Source: Streptosporangium subroseum (GTDB taxonomy: Bacteria > Actinomycetota > Actinomycetes > Streptosporangiales > Streptosporangiaceae). From it: a DNA stretch of 64,000 nt. Under the pieces are notes generated by a model that was not told where the DNA came from, searched no databases, and saw only the letters and a program-made list of their open reading frames with translations. The stretch lies in assembly GCF_900188345.1 (NCBI RefSeq), contig NZ_FZOD01000018.1, positions 1 through 64,000 of the forward strand, in the 5' to 3' direction. The position numbers and the translations under genes are program-made. Shown here piece by piece: positions 42,588 through 51,526 of this stretch (position 1 is the first letter of the stretch; the number at the start of each line of letters is the position of its first letter).

Positions 42588-42719
42588 ATGATTACTCCTA
42601 CGGCGCCCTCTCGGCCTCGGGTCCAGCAACCCAGGCGAGAGGGTTTTTTCATGCCCGAAACCGCGGTGACGCGTCATCCCGCGGCGGGTGTGCCAACCCG
42701 ATCAAGGAGTACTCGATGA
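42588..42719 (+). CDS. Possible leader peptide overlapping the LLM gene (43 residues)
   Basis: ATG 42588 opens a 43-residue frame. It crosses the hairpin at 42606-42643 and ends in TGA overlapping the ATG of the F420-dependent enzyme (ATGA). The peptide begins MITPTAPSRPRVQQPRREGFF; no family is recognised. The overlap would couple the downstream start. Alternatively only the hairpin is functional. Confidence 0.35.
   Translation: MITPTAPSRPRVQQPRREGFFMPETAVTRHPAAGVPTRSRSTR
42606..42649 (+). terminator. Intrinsic terminator or attenuator upstream of the LLM gene
   Basis: CCCTCTCG and CGAGAGGG pair, continued by CCT/AGG and GGGT/ACCC with one-base bulges around a CCAGCA loop. The structure is followed by TTTTTT. 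It is the only hairpin in the window with a six-T tail. It lies 66 bases before the LLM start and inside a possible leader frame, so it could be either an ordinary terminator or an attenuator. Confidence 0.8.
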
Positions 42720-43579
42720 AACTCGGTCTGACCTGCCCCCGCTTCACCTGGCTCGGCGGCGACACCGCCATCGCCGGGCGGTTCGCGGACGTCGCCCGCG
42801 GCGCCGAAGGAGCGGGGCTGCACAGCCTGTGGGTGATGGACCATTTCTTCCAGATCCCCAACTTCGGCGCCGTGGAGGATCCGATGCTGGAGGCGTACGG
42901 CGCGCTGTCCTATGCCGCCGCCCTCACCGACCGGGTCACGCTGGGCGCCCTCGTCACCGGAGCCGTATACCGCGAGCCCGGGCTGCTGGTGAAGCAGGTC
43001 AGCACCCTGGACGCGCTCTCCGGCGGCCGCGCCGTCCTCGGCATCGGCGCGGGCTGGTACGAACCGGAGGCCCGAGGGCTGGGCCTCCGCTTCCCCTCCC
43101 TGGCCGAGCGGTTCGAGCGGCTGGAGGAGACGCTCCAGATCGCCAGACAGATGTGGAGCGACGAGGACAAGCCGTACGAGGGCAGGCACTACAGACTGGA
43201 GCGTACGCTCAACGCGCCGCAGGCGAGCCCGCCGATCCTGATCGGCGGCAGCGGGGAGAAGAAGACCCTCCGTCTCGTCGCCGAGTACGCCGATGCCTGC
43301 AACTTCCTGTACGGCGCCGACGTGCCGCACAAACTCGGCGTGCTGCGCGCCCACTGCGAGCGGCTGGGACGGCCCTACGAGGAGATCGAGAAGACCCTCC
43401 ACCTGCGCATCCCCGACGGCCAGAGCGTCGAGGAGAGCGTCCAGCGCTGCGGAGACCTGGCCGCCCTGGGCATCGACCACGTCATCGCCGCCGTCCCGGA
43501 CGCCGCGGCCGACTCCTCGCTCGCGCATCTGGCCGCGCTCGCCGCCCAGATCTCCGCCATCACCCCGGCCGGACGCTGA
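42716..43579 (+). CDS. LLM-class F420-dependent oxidoreductase
   Basis: This 287-residue luciferase-like TIM-barrel enzyme probably uses coenzyme F420. The N-terminus MKLGLTCPRFTWLGG, then the SLWVMDHFFQIP strand, RVTLGALVTGAVYREPGLLVKQVSTLDALSGGRAVLGIGAGWY region (residues 77-120, the F420-binding part), and SPPILIGGSGEKKTLRL near 176 are family-typical. The substrate is unknown. AAGGAG precedes the ATG at 42716. An attenuator-like hairpin lies just upstream. Confidence 0.92.
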   Translation: MKLGLTCPRFTWLGGDTAIAGRFADVARGAEGAGLHSLWVMDHFFQIPNFGAVEDPMLEAYGALSYAAALTDRVTLGALVTGAVYREPGLLVKQVSTLDALSGGRAVLGIGAGWYEPEARGLGLRFPSLAERFERLEETLQIARQMWSDEDKPYEGRHYRLERTLNAPQASPPILIGGSGEKKTLRLVAEYADACNFLYGADVPHKLGVLRAHCERLGRPYEEIEKTLHLRIPDGQSVEESVQRCGDLAALGIDHVIAAVPDAAADSSLAHLAALAAQISAITPAGR

Positions 43580-43599
43580 ACGTGTGGCCCCAACCTCTT

Positions 43600-44685
43600 T
43601 CAGGTGTCACCTGGAAGCAGAACCACGTTGGTTGTTCTGGGGACGGGGAGAGGGGTGCGGAAGAGAAGGGCCAGGCTTGCCACATGCAGGAGGAGGATGA
43701 CAATTCCCGCGGTTGATATCGCGGGCTCGTTCCACCAGGGTGCTGCGACCTGAGTGGCCACGAAGTTGTGGAACAGGCTTGTGTCGCTGTAATGCAGGGC
43801 AGACTCCAGCAAGGCTGCGGTGTAGGGCAATCCGAGGATCCCAGCCATCAAGCCGGCCCACAACCGTGCGCGCCCGTGGCTGAGCAGCAGGATCAGGCCG
43901 CCCACCACGACAGGGATGGCCGGGATCGCAAGATAATTGACGTGGACCCGCATATCGAGGAGGAAGGCTTCGGGGAGGAGGTCTGATTCGCCGTACTCGT
44001 TGATCAGACCGGCCCGACAGCCGACGTAGTTCACTGCGGCGTAGATCAAGAGCAAGGCCGGGGTGAGCAACATCAGTACGGTTGCCTGGCGGGGCGGGCT
44101 CATCCACAGGGGTGGGGATTCCTGCTCGACGGGTTGCTTCCGATGTCTGATCAACCACGACACTCCGTGGCTGCCGGTCAGCAGGACGAGGCTCTGTATC
44201 TGTGCGACCGCGCCGGCCACGAGCAGGACGTAGCGGAGGGGGTCGTACCAACCGGGCTGAACCAGATCGATGATGTGCGAAAGTTCCCCGCCGTCGGTCA
44301 CGATCAGGAGGGTGGACTGTTGCCTGAGGAATACCCGCCAGAGCATGGCCACATAAACGGCGGTCAGTCCGGCGGCCACCGCGAGGAGGGGCGTGGGCCG
44401 GCGTGCGCCATGCCGGACCTTCCGCGCGATCACGCCGAACGCGACGGTGGCTACCGCGGTGAATATCCCCAGCCCGAGTAGCTGGTCACGGACGCTCGTG
44501 CCGGCCTGGTGTGCCGCAGAGCGCCACATCGCCGCTGAGATCTCCCGCGGATCCTCGTAGTCCGGCAGGGTGAGTGAACTCCGCGCGTAGGCGAGCAGCG
44601 TGATCAGTGCCATCACGGCTCCGATCGGGACCGGAGAGAGGATCAAGGCGATCGTGATTCTGATCTTTCCTGGGGGAGCCTCCAT
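43600..44685 (-). CDS. Hypothetical polytopic membrane protein
   Basis: This 361-residue protein has about eight hydrophobic segments (near residues 10-30, 67-88, 98-115, 145-168, 205-225, 255-275, 285-305 and 320-345). Between segments 1 and 2 there is an extracytoplasmic loop. I do not recognise a family. The single Cys and the GESDLLPEAFLLDMRVHVNY stretch give no clear motif. It converges with the LLM gene (20 bases). Confidence 0.7.
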   Translation of the reverse strand: MEAPPGKIRITIALILSPVPIGAVMALITLLAYARSSLTLPDYEDPREISAAMWRSAAHQAGTSVRDQLLGLGIFTAVATVAFGVIARKVRHGARRPTPLLAVAAGLTAVYVAMLWRVFLRQQSTLLIVTDGGELSHIIDLVQPGWYDPLRYVLLVAGAVAQIQSLVLLTGSHGVSWLIRHRKQPVEQESPPLWMSPPRQATVLMLLTPALLLIYAAVNYVGCRAGLINEYGESDLLPEAFLLDMRVHVNYLAIPAIPVVVGGLILLLSHGRARLWAGLMAGILGLPYTAALLESALHYSDTSLFHNFVATQVAAPWWNEPAISTAGIVILLLHVASLALLFRTPLPVPRTTNVVLLPGDT

Positions 44686-45285
44686 GTGATCTTTGACGTG
44701 ACGAAACTCACCGGCGTTCCTCCCCTGAATCCCGGTGGTTCAGCCACTTGTGACCGGTCTGGGGAAGATCAAGAAAAGGTGCACCCGACCTGCCGGGATC
44801 TGAGTGTCCACGTCATGATCTCAGCTGGAAGGGGGCACCTTTCCGGTGTTGAAGACCATCGGATGGGGGCGGCGGCCGGCCGTGTCCTGATCTACTGGAA
44901 CCGCCTCACCCCGCTTTCCGCCGATAAATCATGCTCATTTCCTCTGCCCCAGCATGAACCGGGCCCGCAGGGGAATATGGGGCCGTATTTTTGCGCGCTG
45001 TGAATTTTTTCAGGCGGCGGTCCGGTGTAGGTAATTTTCTTGGTACGTGCGCTCCGAAAATTTTATTTCATTTAGCACGGTCCAAAGAGCGAACCGTCTT
45101 CCCTGGCGTTCACCGGAACCGTCGCCGGAACGTGAGCGGTTTGGACGTGCCGGCCCGCGTAATCTTTTTCTTCCCTTCAGGTGAGTACCGGTCGAAGGCG
45201 GAAACCCACGATCATGGGTCGCTAGGCAAAACAGGATTTATGCGCATTTGTGTGGTTCATGTTGGTGAATAGTGTGCGCTAAAGA
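44686..45285. other. 600-base AT-richer gap upstream of the SARP cluster
   Basis: No gene I can support is here. AAAGGTGC (44775-44782) and GCACCTTT (44835-44842) form an 8-base inverted repeat, with CTGAG/CTCAG inside. From about 44980 to 45280 the composition is much more AT-rich than the genome, with runs such as AATTTTTTC and ATTTTATTTCATTT. This is likely the regulatory region of the large SARP gene and suggests transferred DNA. Confidence 0.5.
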
Positions 45286-47649
45286 GTGATGCCGATGGAT
45301 TTCAAGATTCTGGGACCGATCGAGGTGCGGGCGGCCAATGGGCGGCCGATCGCACTCGGACGGCGCAAACAGCGGGTGTTGCTCGCCGCCCTGCTGCTCA
45401 ATGCCGGTAAGGCGATACCCACCCAGCGGATGCTCGACTGGCTGTGGGAAGAACAGGCTCCTCCCACAGCCGAGTCGAATCTCTACACCTATATCTCCGC
45501 GCTGCGACGGGTTCTCGGCGCCCCTTCCCGGATCGAGGCGGGCTCCAACGGATACGTACTCCGGGTAGCTCCCGGTGAAATCGACGTTAAATTGTTCGAA
45601 GAACTCGCCGCACAAGGACGTCGAATGTTATCCGAGGGGCGAAATGACGTCGCGCTCGAACGGTGCACCCGGGCCGTGGGCCTCTGGCGCGCCGAGGCGG
45701 TTCTGGAGGGACTGTCCCTTCCCGAGCCGTTGCGGGGCGAGGCGGCGCGGCTGGAGCGGTTGAGAGCGGCCGTCGTGGACACCTCGCTGGAGGCCCGGCT
45801 GGCACTGGGCCAGCACGGCGAGGTGCTTCCCGATCTGGAGGCGTTGACCCGCAGAGATCCGCTGAACGAACGGCTCCGGGCGCAGTTCATGCTCGCCCTG
45901 TACCGCTCCGGCCGCCGGGCCGACGCGCTCGCGGTGTACCAGGGCGCGCGGGAGATGCTCGCCGCGGAGCTGGGCGTCGATCCCGGTCCGGACCTGATCC
46001 GCGTGCATCAGCAGATCCTCGTCGACGATCCCGCGCTGGCGGCGCCGTCGCCGTCGATCACCGTCCGCAGGTTTTTCGCCCCGGCCGAGCTCCCGGTCGA
46101 CTCGGCCGCCTTCACCGGGCGTGCCGCGGAGGTCTCCCGGTTACGGACGGCGCTGGCCTCCGCGGGCTCGGGCCCGATCGTCATCTCCGCGGTCGCCGGA
46201 GCGGCCGGGATCGGCAAGTCGGCGTTCGCCGTACACGTCGCCCACCAGGTCGCGGACCGGTTTCCCGACGGGCAGCTCTACGTGAACCTGCACGGCTCGA
46301 CCCCCAACGTCAAGCCGCTGAAACCGGCCGAGGTCCTCGCCCGCCTGTTACGTTCCCTCGGCGACGACGCGGCCGCGCCGGCCGAGGTGGACGAGCTGGC
46401 CGCGCGATTCCGTTCGCTGACCGACGGCAGGCACCTGTTGCTCCTGTTCGACAACGCCCGGGACGCCGCGCAGGTGCGGCCGTTGCTGCCCGCCAGTCCC
46501 ACGTGCTGCGTGCTGATCACCGCCCGGAGGATGCTGACCTCGCTGGACGCCGTCGCGCATCTCCGCCTCGACACCATGGCGGAGGACGAGGCGATCACCC
46601 TGCTGAGCCGCCTGGTCGGCGACGAGCGCGTCGCCGCCGATCCGCGGGCGGCGCGCGCGATCGTACGGCTCTGCGGGGGACTGCCGCTGGCGATCAGGAT
46701 CGCCGCCGCCCGGCTGGTCGCCCGGTCGGGCCTGTCGCTGCGGGCCCTCGCCGACCGTCTCGCGGTCGAGGACCATCGCCTGTCCGAGCTGCAGGCCGAC
46801 GACCGGGCGGTCCGGGCCTGCTTCATGATGAGCTACCGCGGCCTGGAAGCCGAGCACTCCCGCATGTTCCGGCTGCTGAGCCTGCTCGGCGGATCCGACA
46901 TCAGCGTCGCGGTCGCCGCGGCGCTGGCCGACCGCTCCGAGGAACAGACCGCGGATCTCCTGGAGCATCTCGCCGACGTCCAGCTTCTCGAGGTCTGCGA
47001 CGTCAACCGCTATCGCATGCACGACCTGCTCTGCCTGTTCGCCCGTGAACGGACCCGGCAGGAGGAGACCGAGGAGGAGCAGACGAAGGCCGTACGGCGG
47101 GTGCTTCACAGTTATCTCGTCATCACCGGCGCCATCGGCAACGTGTACAACCTGCGGACCAGGCGGAACGCCAAGTTCGGCCGCCCGGCGCTCGGCCGCT
47201 CCGGCCCGTCGCCGGACGACTTCACGGCCGATCATCGCACGGAGCCGGCCGACGAGGCGACCCGCTTCCACGCCGAGACCACCGCCGTCCTGCGGGGGCT
47301 CAGAGATCCGGTGAAGGCCGCCCTGGACCTGGGCTATCTGGCGGAGATGCACCGTCTCGCCGGCCGGCCCGACATGGCGACCCTCTGCTATCACGAGGCG
47401 CTGGAGGCCGATCTCGCGGGCGGCGCCGTCGGGACCTACCGCACGGCGGAGCACTGGTGGGGATTGGGGCGGGCCTACCAGGATCTGGGGGACGAGGCGC
47501 GGGCCCGTGAATGCCGGTATACGAGCGCGACCATCCTCCACACGCTCCACCTGATCAACGGCGATGAGAAACGAGCGATCGAAACCGGCGCGGGATCTGA
47601 CACGCCGGAAATCATCCTCACATACACCCGCCGCGGTCGCGGGATCTGA
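45286..47649 (+). CDS. SARP-family regulator with NB-ARC ATPase domain (AfsR-like)
   Basis: This 787-residue cluster activator has three parts. An OmpR-type winged helix is at about residues 4-95 (FKILGPIEVRAANGRPIALG, LLAALLLNAGKAIPTQRMLDWLW). The bacterial transcriptional activation domain spans 100-250 (LYRSGRRADALAVYQGAREMLAAELGVDPGP). An NB-ARC/STAND ATPase follows, with Walker A GAAGIGKSAF near 307, LLLLFDNARDAAQV near 385 (Walker B) and GGLPLAIRIAAARL near 465; a short TPR-like end comes last. SARPs switch on secondary-metabolite clusters. The GTG start at 45286 has only a weak AAAGAG; ATG 45289 or 45295 is possible. The TPR domain is shorter than in AfsR. Confidence 0.93.
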   Translation: MMPMDFKILGPIEVRAANGRPIALGRRKQRVLLAALLLNAGKAIPTQRMLDWLWEEQAPPTAESNLYTYISALRRVLGAPSRIEAGSNGYVLRVAPGEIDVKLFEELAAQGRRMLSEGRNDVALERCTRAVGLWRAEAVLEGLSLPEPLRGEAARLERLRAAVVDTSLEARLALGQHGEVLPDLEALTRRDPLNERLRAQFMLALYRSGRRADALAVYQGAREMLAAELGVDPGPDLIRVHQQILVDDPALAAPSPSITVRRFFAPAELPVDSAAFTGRAAEVSRLRTALASAGSGPIVISAVAGAAGIGKSAFAVHVAHQVADRFPDGQLYVNLHGSTPNVKPLKPAEVLARLLRSLGDDAAAPAEVDELAARFRSLTDGRHLLLLFDNARDAAQVRPLLPASPTCCVLITARRMLTSLDAVAHLRLDTMAEDEAITLLSRLVGDERVAADPRAARAIVRLCGGLPLAIRIAAARLVARSGLSLRALADRLAVEDHRLSELQADDRAVRACFMMSYRGLEAEHSRMFRLLSLLGGSDISVAVAAALADRSEEQTADLLEHLADVQLLEVCDVNRYRMHDLLCLFARERTRQEETEEEQTKAVRRVLHSYLVITGAIGNVYNLRTRRNAKFGRPALGRSGPSPDDFTADHRTEPADEATRFHAETTAVLRGLRDPVKAALDLGYLAEMHRLAGRPDMATLCYHEALEADLAGGAVGTYRTAEHWWGLGRAYQDLGDEARARECRYTSATILHTLHLINGDEKRAIETGAGSDTPEIILTYTRRGRGI

Positions 47650-47812
47650 CGGGCGAATCCCCGAGGTCGCGCGCTGAGCTGTCCTTTTTTCCGGCGTTCG
47701 CCGGACGGCGGCGCCGACCTATGCAGATTTGTATAGGGCAAGGTATAGCCACATTTAACACTATTGGCGACATGTCTCTCGTTTTCTCACACCTCTAGGA
47801 GAAGGCGGCACC

Positions 47813-47977
47813 GTGCGCAGGCGTACCAAAGGGCTGACCGAAAACAGCGGCGGTACCGCTGCGAAAATCCAACCGGCGCCCGCCTGGCGACGATTTTCAT
47901 TCTCGGACCGAAATGCGCCCGTAATGTCAGAATCGGTCAATTCGCACAAAACCCCGGGAAAGGGTGGACGTGTCTGA
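47813..47977 (+). CDS. Possible 54-residue peptide overlapping the aminotransferase start
   Basis: GTG 47813 follows AGGAGAAGG with ideal spacing and opens a 54-codon frame whose stop overlaps the beginning of the aminotransferase gene. The peptide begins MRRRTKGLTENSGG and ends SHKTPGKGGRV. Third-position GC is clearly lower than in neighbours, so it may be a translated leader, a precursor-like peptide or chance. The gap 47650-47963 otherwise holds GTATAG direct repeats at 47731 and 47743, near a promoter. Confidence 0.4.
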   Translation: MRRRTKGLTENSGGTAAKIQPAPAWRRFSFSDRNAPVMSESVNSHKTPGKGGRV

Positions 47978-49403
47978 GTTAATCGGCATCGATGAGTGTG
48001 AAAACCTTACCGTGAAGCAGGTTCAGAACCTGTACGGAAGGTATGTCAGCCGGAGCCAGGTCAACCTCATGACCTCCTTCGGTTTCGGTCGCGAACTTGT
48101 CGAACGGGCCGAGGGCGCCTGGATCTGGACACGCGACGGCCGCCGTATCCTCGACGTCACCGGCGGGGTCGGCGTTCTCAACCACGGCCACAACCATCCG
48201 CGAATCCTGGCGGCACGACGCCGTTTCGCCGAGCGGCGGCGAATGGAAGTGCACAAGGCATTCTTCTCGCCCTATTTGGCCGCGCTGAGCCATAACGTGG
48301 CCACGCTGCTGCCGGGCGACCTGAACATCTCCTACTTTCCGAACTCGGGCGCGGAGGCCAACGAGGGCGCCGTCAAGATGGCGTACAAGTATCACGGCGG
48401 CCGGCGTAACACGATCCTGCGGTCCGACATCAGCTTCCACGGCAAGACCCTTGGCGCGGGGAGCCTGACCGGATCGTCCGAGAACGCGTTTCGATTCCCC
48501 GGACTTCCCGGCATCGTCGTCCACCCGTTCGGCGACGTCGCGGCCGTGCGGGCGGCGGTCGACGCCGCGCGCACCCCCGAGGGGAAGTGCGACGTCTACG
48601 CGCTCATGGTCGAGCCGTACAGCGCGTCGAGCATGCGCTGCTGGTCGGAGACGGACCTTCACGAGCTGCGCCGGCTCTGCGACGAGAACGACATCATCCT
48701 GATCTTCGACGAGGTGTACACGGGATGGGGTAAGACCGGAAGCCTCTTCTACTTCATGCGCTATCCGGGCCTGCTGCCCGACATCCTGGTGTACTCGAAG
48801 TCGCTGGGCGGCGGAAAGGCGTCGATCGCCGGATACACCGCGCGCGAGCCCATCTTCCGCAAGGCGTACGACCGGCTCTCCGACGTCATCCTGCACAGTA
48901 CGACCTACTACGGGTTCGGCGAGGAGACCGCCACCGCGATCGAGGCGATCAACGTGGTCGTCGAAGACGACTATCCCGCGCGGGCGCGGCAGATCGAGCG
49001 CATCCTGAAGCCCGGCCTGGAGAACATCCAGAAGCGTTACCCGGAGGTGGTCGGCCAGGTGGCCGGCACGGGGGCGCTGTGGGGAGTGTTCCTGACCGGC
49101 GGCCCCAAGGTGCTCGACATCGCCGGCAAGCTGGCACCGGGCTTCTCCGGCGATCCGCACTTCCGCACCAAGCTGATCACCCTCTCGGTGATCGCCGAGC
49201 TCTACCGCGAGCACGACATCGTGTCGTACTACAGCCCGAACGTCGAGAACCCCCTCGTCGTCGCGCCGACCCTCGCCATCGAACCCGACGACCTCGAGCA
49301 CTTCCTGGACGGCCTCGACAAGACCCTGGCCAAGGGCCTGCCGCGGCTGCTCGCCCGATTCGTGCGGGAGAAGGTGGGGTCGCGATGGCCTATCGGGTCG
49401 TAG
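47964..49403 (+). CDS. Class III PLP-dependent aminotransferase
   Basis: This 479-residue fold-type I aminotransferase (ornithine/acetylornithine/glutamate-semialdehyde group) has a Gly-rich strand (DVTGGVGVLNHGHNHP) near residue 55 and NSGAEANEGAVKMAYKYHGGRRN (PLP phosphate contact) near 126. LIFDEVYTGWGKTG near 250 holds the PLP-ring Asp, and YSKSLGGGKASIAG near 277 holds the Schiff-base Lys. It would transfer an amino group to a pathway aldehyde or keto sugar. GTG 47964 and GTG 47970 are both possible starts. It overlaps the next gene by 19 bases, so the two are coupled. Confidence 0.9.
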   Translation: MDVSELIGIDECENLTVKQVQNLYGRYVSRSQVNLMTSFGFGRELVERAEGAWIWTRDGRRILDVTGGVGVLNHGHNHPRILAARRRFAERRRMEVHKAFFSPYLAALSHNVATLLPGDLNISYFPNSGAEANEGAVKMAYKYHGGRRNTILRSDISFHGKTLGAGSLTGSSENAFRFPGLPGIVVHPFGDVAAVRAAVDAARTPEGKCDVYALMVEPYSASSMRCWSETDLHELRRLCDENDIILIFDEVYTGWGKTGSLFYFMRYPGLLPDILVYSKSLGGGKASIAGYTAREPIFRKAYDRLSDVILHSTTYYGFGEETATAIEAINVVVEDDYPARARQIERILKPGLENIQKRYPEVVGQVAGTGALWGVFLTGGPKVLDIAGKLAPGFSGDPHFRTKLITLSVIAELYREHDIVSYYSPNVENPLVVAPTLAIEPDDLEHFLDGLDKTLAKGLPRLLARFVREKVGSRWPIGS

Positions 49404-50425
49404 TGACCGGCAGCGCCGGAATGCTCGGCGGCAACCTGGCCCGGCGGCTCGTGCTCGCGGGCCACGAGGTGATCGGCGTGGATCTGCGCCCGCAGTCCGA
49501 CCCGGCCCCGCAGTGGCAGCACCGGGTCGGCGACGTGCGAGACGTCTCGCTGATGGCCGAGGCGATGGCCGGGGCGGACGCGGTCGTGCACTGCGCCGGC
49601 GCGCTGCCGAGCTATCCCGCGGAGCAGATCCACAACCTGATCGTCGGAGGCACGCACAGCGTGCTGGAGGCCGGGCGTCAGGCCGGCGTGGAGCGTGTGG
49701 TCCACATATCCTCCACCGCCGTGTACGGGCTTCCGAAGCTGGTGCCCACGCCGGAGGAACATCCGCGCGAGCCGGTCGACCCCTACACCAGGGCCAAGAC
49801 CGAGGCGGAGGAGCTGGCCGAGAAGTATCGATCCGGCGGGATGTGCGTGCCGATCCTGCGTCCCAAGACCTTCCTCGGTCCCGGCCGGATGGGCCTGTTC
49901 GCGATGCTCTTCGAGTGGGCCGAGGAGGGCCGGAACTTCCCGGTCCTCGGCCGCGGGGACGTGCGCATCCAGATGCTCGCCATCGAGGACCTGGTGGACG
50001 CCGTGGCCGGCGTCCTGACGGCGCCGGCGGACATCGCGAACGACACCTACAACCTCGCGGCCGCGGAGTTCGGCACGCTACGGGAGGACTTCCAGGCGGT
50101 GCTCGACGCGGCCGGTCACGGCAAGCGCGTCGTGTCGCTGCCCGTCCGACCGGCCCTGGCCGGACTCCGGCTGCTGGAGCGGACCCGGCTGTCCCCCGTC
50201 TACGGGCGGCTGGTGCACAAACTGCTCGCCGACTCCTACGTCAGCACCGACAAGGCCCGCGAACGGCTCGGTTTCCAGCCCCGGCTGTCCAATCGCGAAG
50301 CGATCCTCCGTACGTACGCGTGGTGGCGGGAGCACCGCACCGCCGGCTCGCCGCAGGGCGCCGGCCAGACCAGCCGCGACGCGTGGCGGCAGGGCGCGCT
50401 GTCGCTGGCGAAAGTCTTCTTCTGA
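49385..50425 (+). CDS. NAD-dependent epimerase/dehydratase (extended SDR)
   Basis: This 346-residue extended SDR has VVVTGSAGMLGGNLARRL (GxxGxxG) at residues 4-21, GDVRDVSLMAEAMAGADAVVHCAG near 47-70, catalytic Ser/Thr in HISSTAVYGLP near 110, and YTRAKTEAEELAE (YxxxK) near 134. The long C-terminal domain (ILRPKTFLGPG, RIQMLAIEDLVDAV) is that of nucleotide-sugar or sterol-type epimerases and dehydrogenases. With the aminotransferase it could make an amino-bearing product. ATG 49385 lies inside the aminotransferase gene. Confidence 0.9.
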   Translation: MAYRVVVTGSAGMLGGNLARRLVLAGHEVIGVDLRPQSDPAPQWQHRVGDVRDVSLMAEAMAGADAVVHCAGALPSYPAEQIHNLIVGGTHSVLEAGRQAGVERVVHISSTAVYGLPKLVPTPEEHPREPVDPYTRAKTEAEELAEKYRSGGMCVPILRPKTFLGPGRMGLFAMLFEWAEEGRNFPVLGRGDVRIQMLAIEDLVDAVAGVLTAPADIANDTYNLAAAEFGTLREDFQAVLDAAGHGKRVVSLPVRPALAGLRLLERTRLSPVYGRLVHKLLADSYVSTDKARERLGFQPRLSNREAILRTYAWWREHRTAGSPQGAGQTSRDAWRQGALSLAKVFF

Positions 50426-50441
50426 GCTGACCGGGGAGATC

Positions 50442-51506
50442 ATGTACGTCGTCGAGCCGACAGGCATTCCAGAGAGCCCGCAGCGCCGGGAACCGGCGCC
50501 GGACCAGGCAGCCGAGACCCGGGAACAGGCTCCGGGCCAGATGGCTCCGGGTCAGATAGTGGAGATCTGGGAACCGGCTTCGGGCCAGATCGTGGAGGCC
50601 CGGCCACACCTGGTCGCGGACCTCTTCAGTTTGATACGGCCATCGCACGCGGCCAAGGCGATCCTCCTTGTGCCGCTCGCGCTCATCGACTCCTCCCCGT
50701 GGAACCTCGCCACCGTGGGCAGGGTCATCCTGGCCACGGTCGCGTTCATCCTGGCCTCCGCCGCCGTCTACATCGGCAACGACATCGCCGACCGGCACCG
50801 TGACGGGCACCACCCCGTCAAGCGCCATCGCCCCGTCGCCGCCGGCCGCGTGGGGATCGTGGTCGCGTACGTCTACTGTGCCGCCCTACTCACGCTGCTC
50901 GGCGCCATCGTCGCCCTCGCGCCGGGATCGTACTGGCCGATCATCGTGTACCTCGTGATCAACGTCGCGTACAGCGGCTTTCTCAAGCACATACCGCTGG
51001 TCGATGTGGGCACGGTGGCGGTCTGTTTTGTCCTCCGGGTCGTCCAGGGGTACGAGGCGATCGGAGGACGGCCGGCCGCCTGGTTGCTGGTCACGGTGTT
51101 CTCGATGTCCCTGCTGCTCCTCATCGGCAAGCGGCGCCAGGAACTCCTGGACACGGGGGCCGCGCACCGGCCGGCGCTCCGCGGCTACTCGATGGAGCTG
51201 ACCAACTGGCTGCTGCAGATCGCCTCCGTGCTCGCCCTCGTCTCCGGCCTCATGTATCTGCGAGACGAAGGCCCGTTCGGTCCCGACTACGGTCAGACGG
51301 CGATGCTCCTGTCCACGCCCTTCGCGCTCTTCGCCCTTTTCCGCTACCTGCAGATCCAGCTGATGGACGAAGACGGCGGTGACCCGGTCCGAATCCTGCT
51401 GCGGGACCGCGTCATGGTCACCAACTCGATGTTGTGGGCCGCCACCCTGGGTGTGACGCTCGCGTTCGCCCACTATCCGGCCCTGGCCGCTGCCGTCCCC
51501 CTGTGA
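50442..51506 (+). CDS. UbiA-family prenyltransferase, polyprenyl-phosphate phosphoribosyltransferase-like
   Basis: This 354-residue membrane enzyme has about eight helices. The first Asp-rich motif is NDIADRHRDGHHPVKRHRPVAAG near residues 109-131. It matches the NDxxD.x3-D-R.x2-HP.x-K...RP pattern of decaprenyl-phosphate 5-phosphoribosyltransferase (mycobacterial UbiA), which puts ribose-5-phosphate on polyprenyl phosphate. The second region is YSGFLKHIPLVDVGTVAVCFVLRVVQG near 171-197. The first about 55 residues are an unusual hydrophilic, Pro/Glu-rich extension with degenerate repeats (APGQM, APGQIVEI, ASGQIVEA). No DprE1/DprE2 partner is near. Other UbiA roles are possible. GGGGAGA precedes the ATG. 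Confidence 0.82.
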   Translation: MYVVEPTGIPESPQRREPAPDQAAETREQAPGQMAPGQIVEIWEPASGQIVEARPHLVADLFSLIRPSHAAKAILLVPLALIDSSPWNLATVGRVILATVAFILASAAVYIGNDIADRHRDGHHPVKRHRPVAAGRVGIVVAYVYCAALLTLLGAIVALAPGSYWPIIVYLVINVAYSGFLKHIPLVDVGTVAVCFVLRVVQGYEAIGGRPAAWLLVTVFSMSLLLLIGKRRQELLDTGAAHRPALRGYSMELTNWLLQIASVLALVSGLMYLRDEGPFGPDYGQTAMLLSTPFALFALFRYLQIQLMDEDGGDPVRILLRDRVMVTNSMLWAATLGVTLAFAHYPALAAAVPL

Positions 51507-51526
51507 GAGCGACACGGAAGGAAAGA

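Noticed and set aside
44991..45272. 93-residue AT-rich open frame upstream of the SARP
   Set aside because: No ribosome-binding site, Phe/Arg-rich odd composition, and lies in the likely promoter region.
48023..49301. Long minus-strand frames opposite the aminotransferase
   Set aside because: They mirror a PLP enzyme with intact motifs and have no ribosome-binding site or homology.
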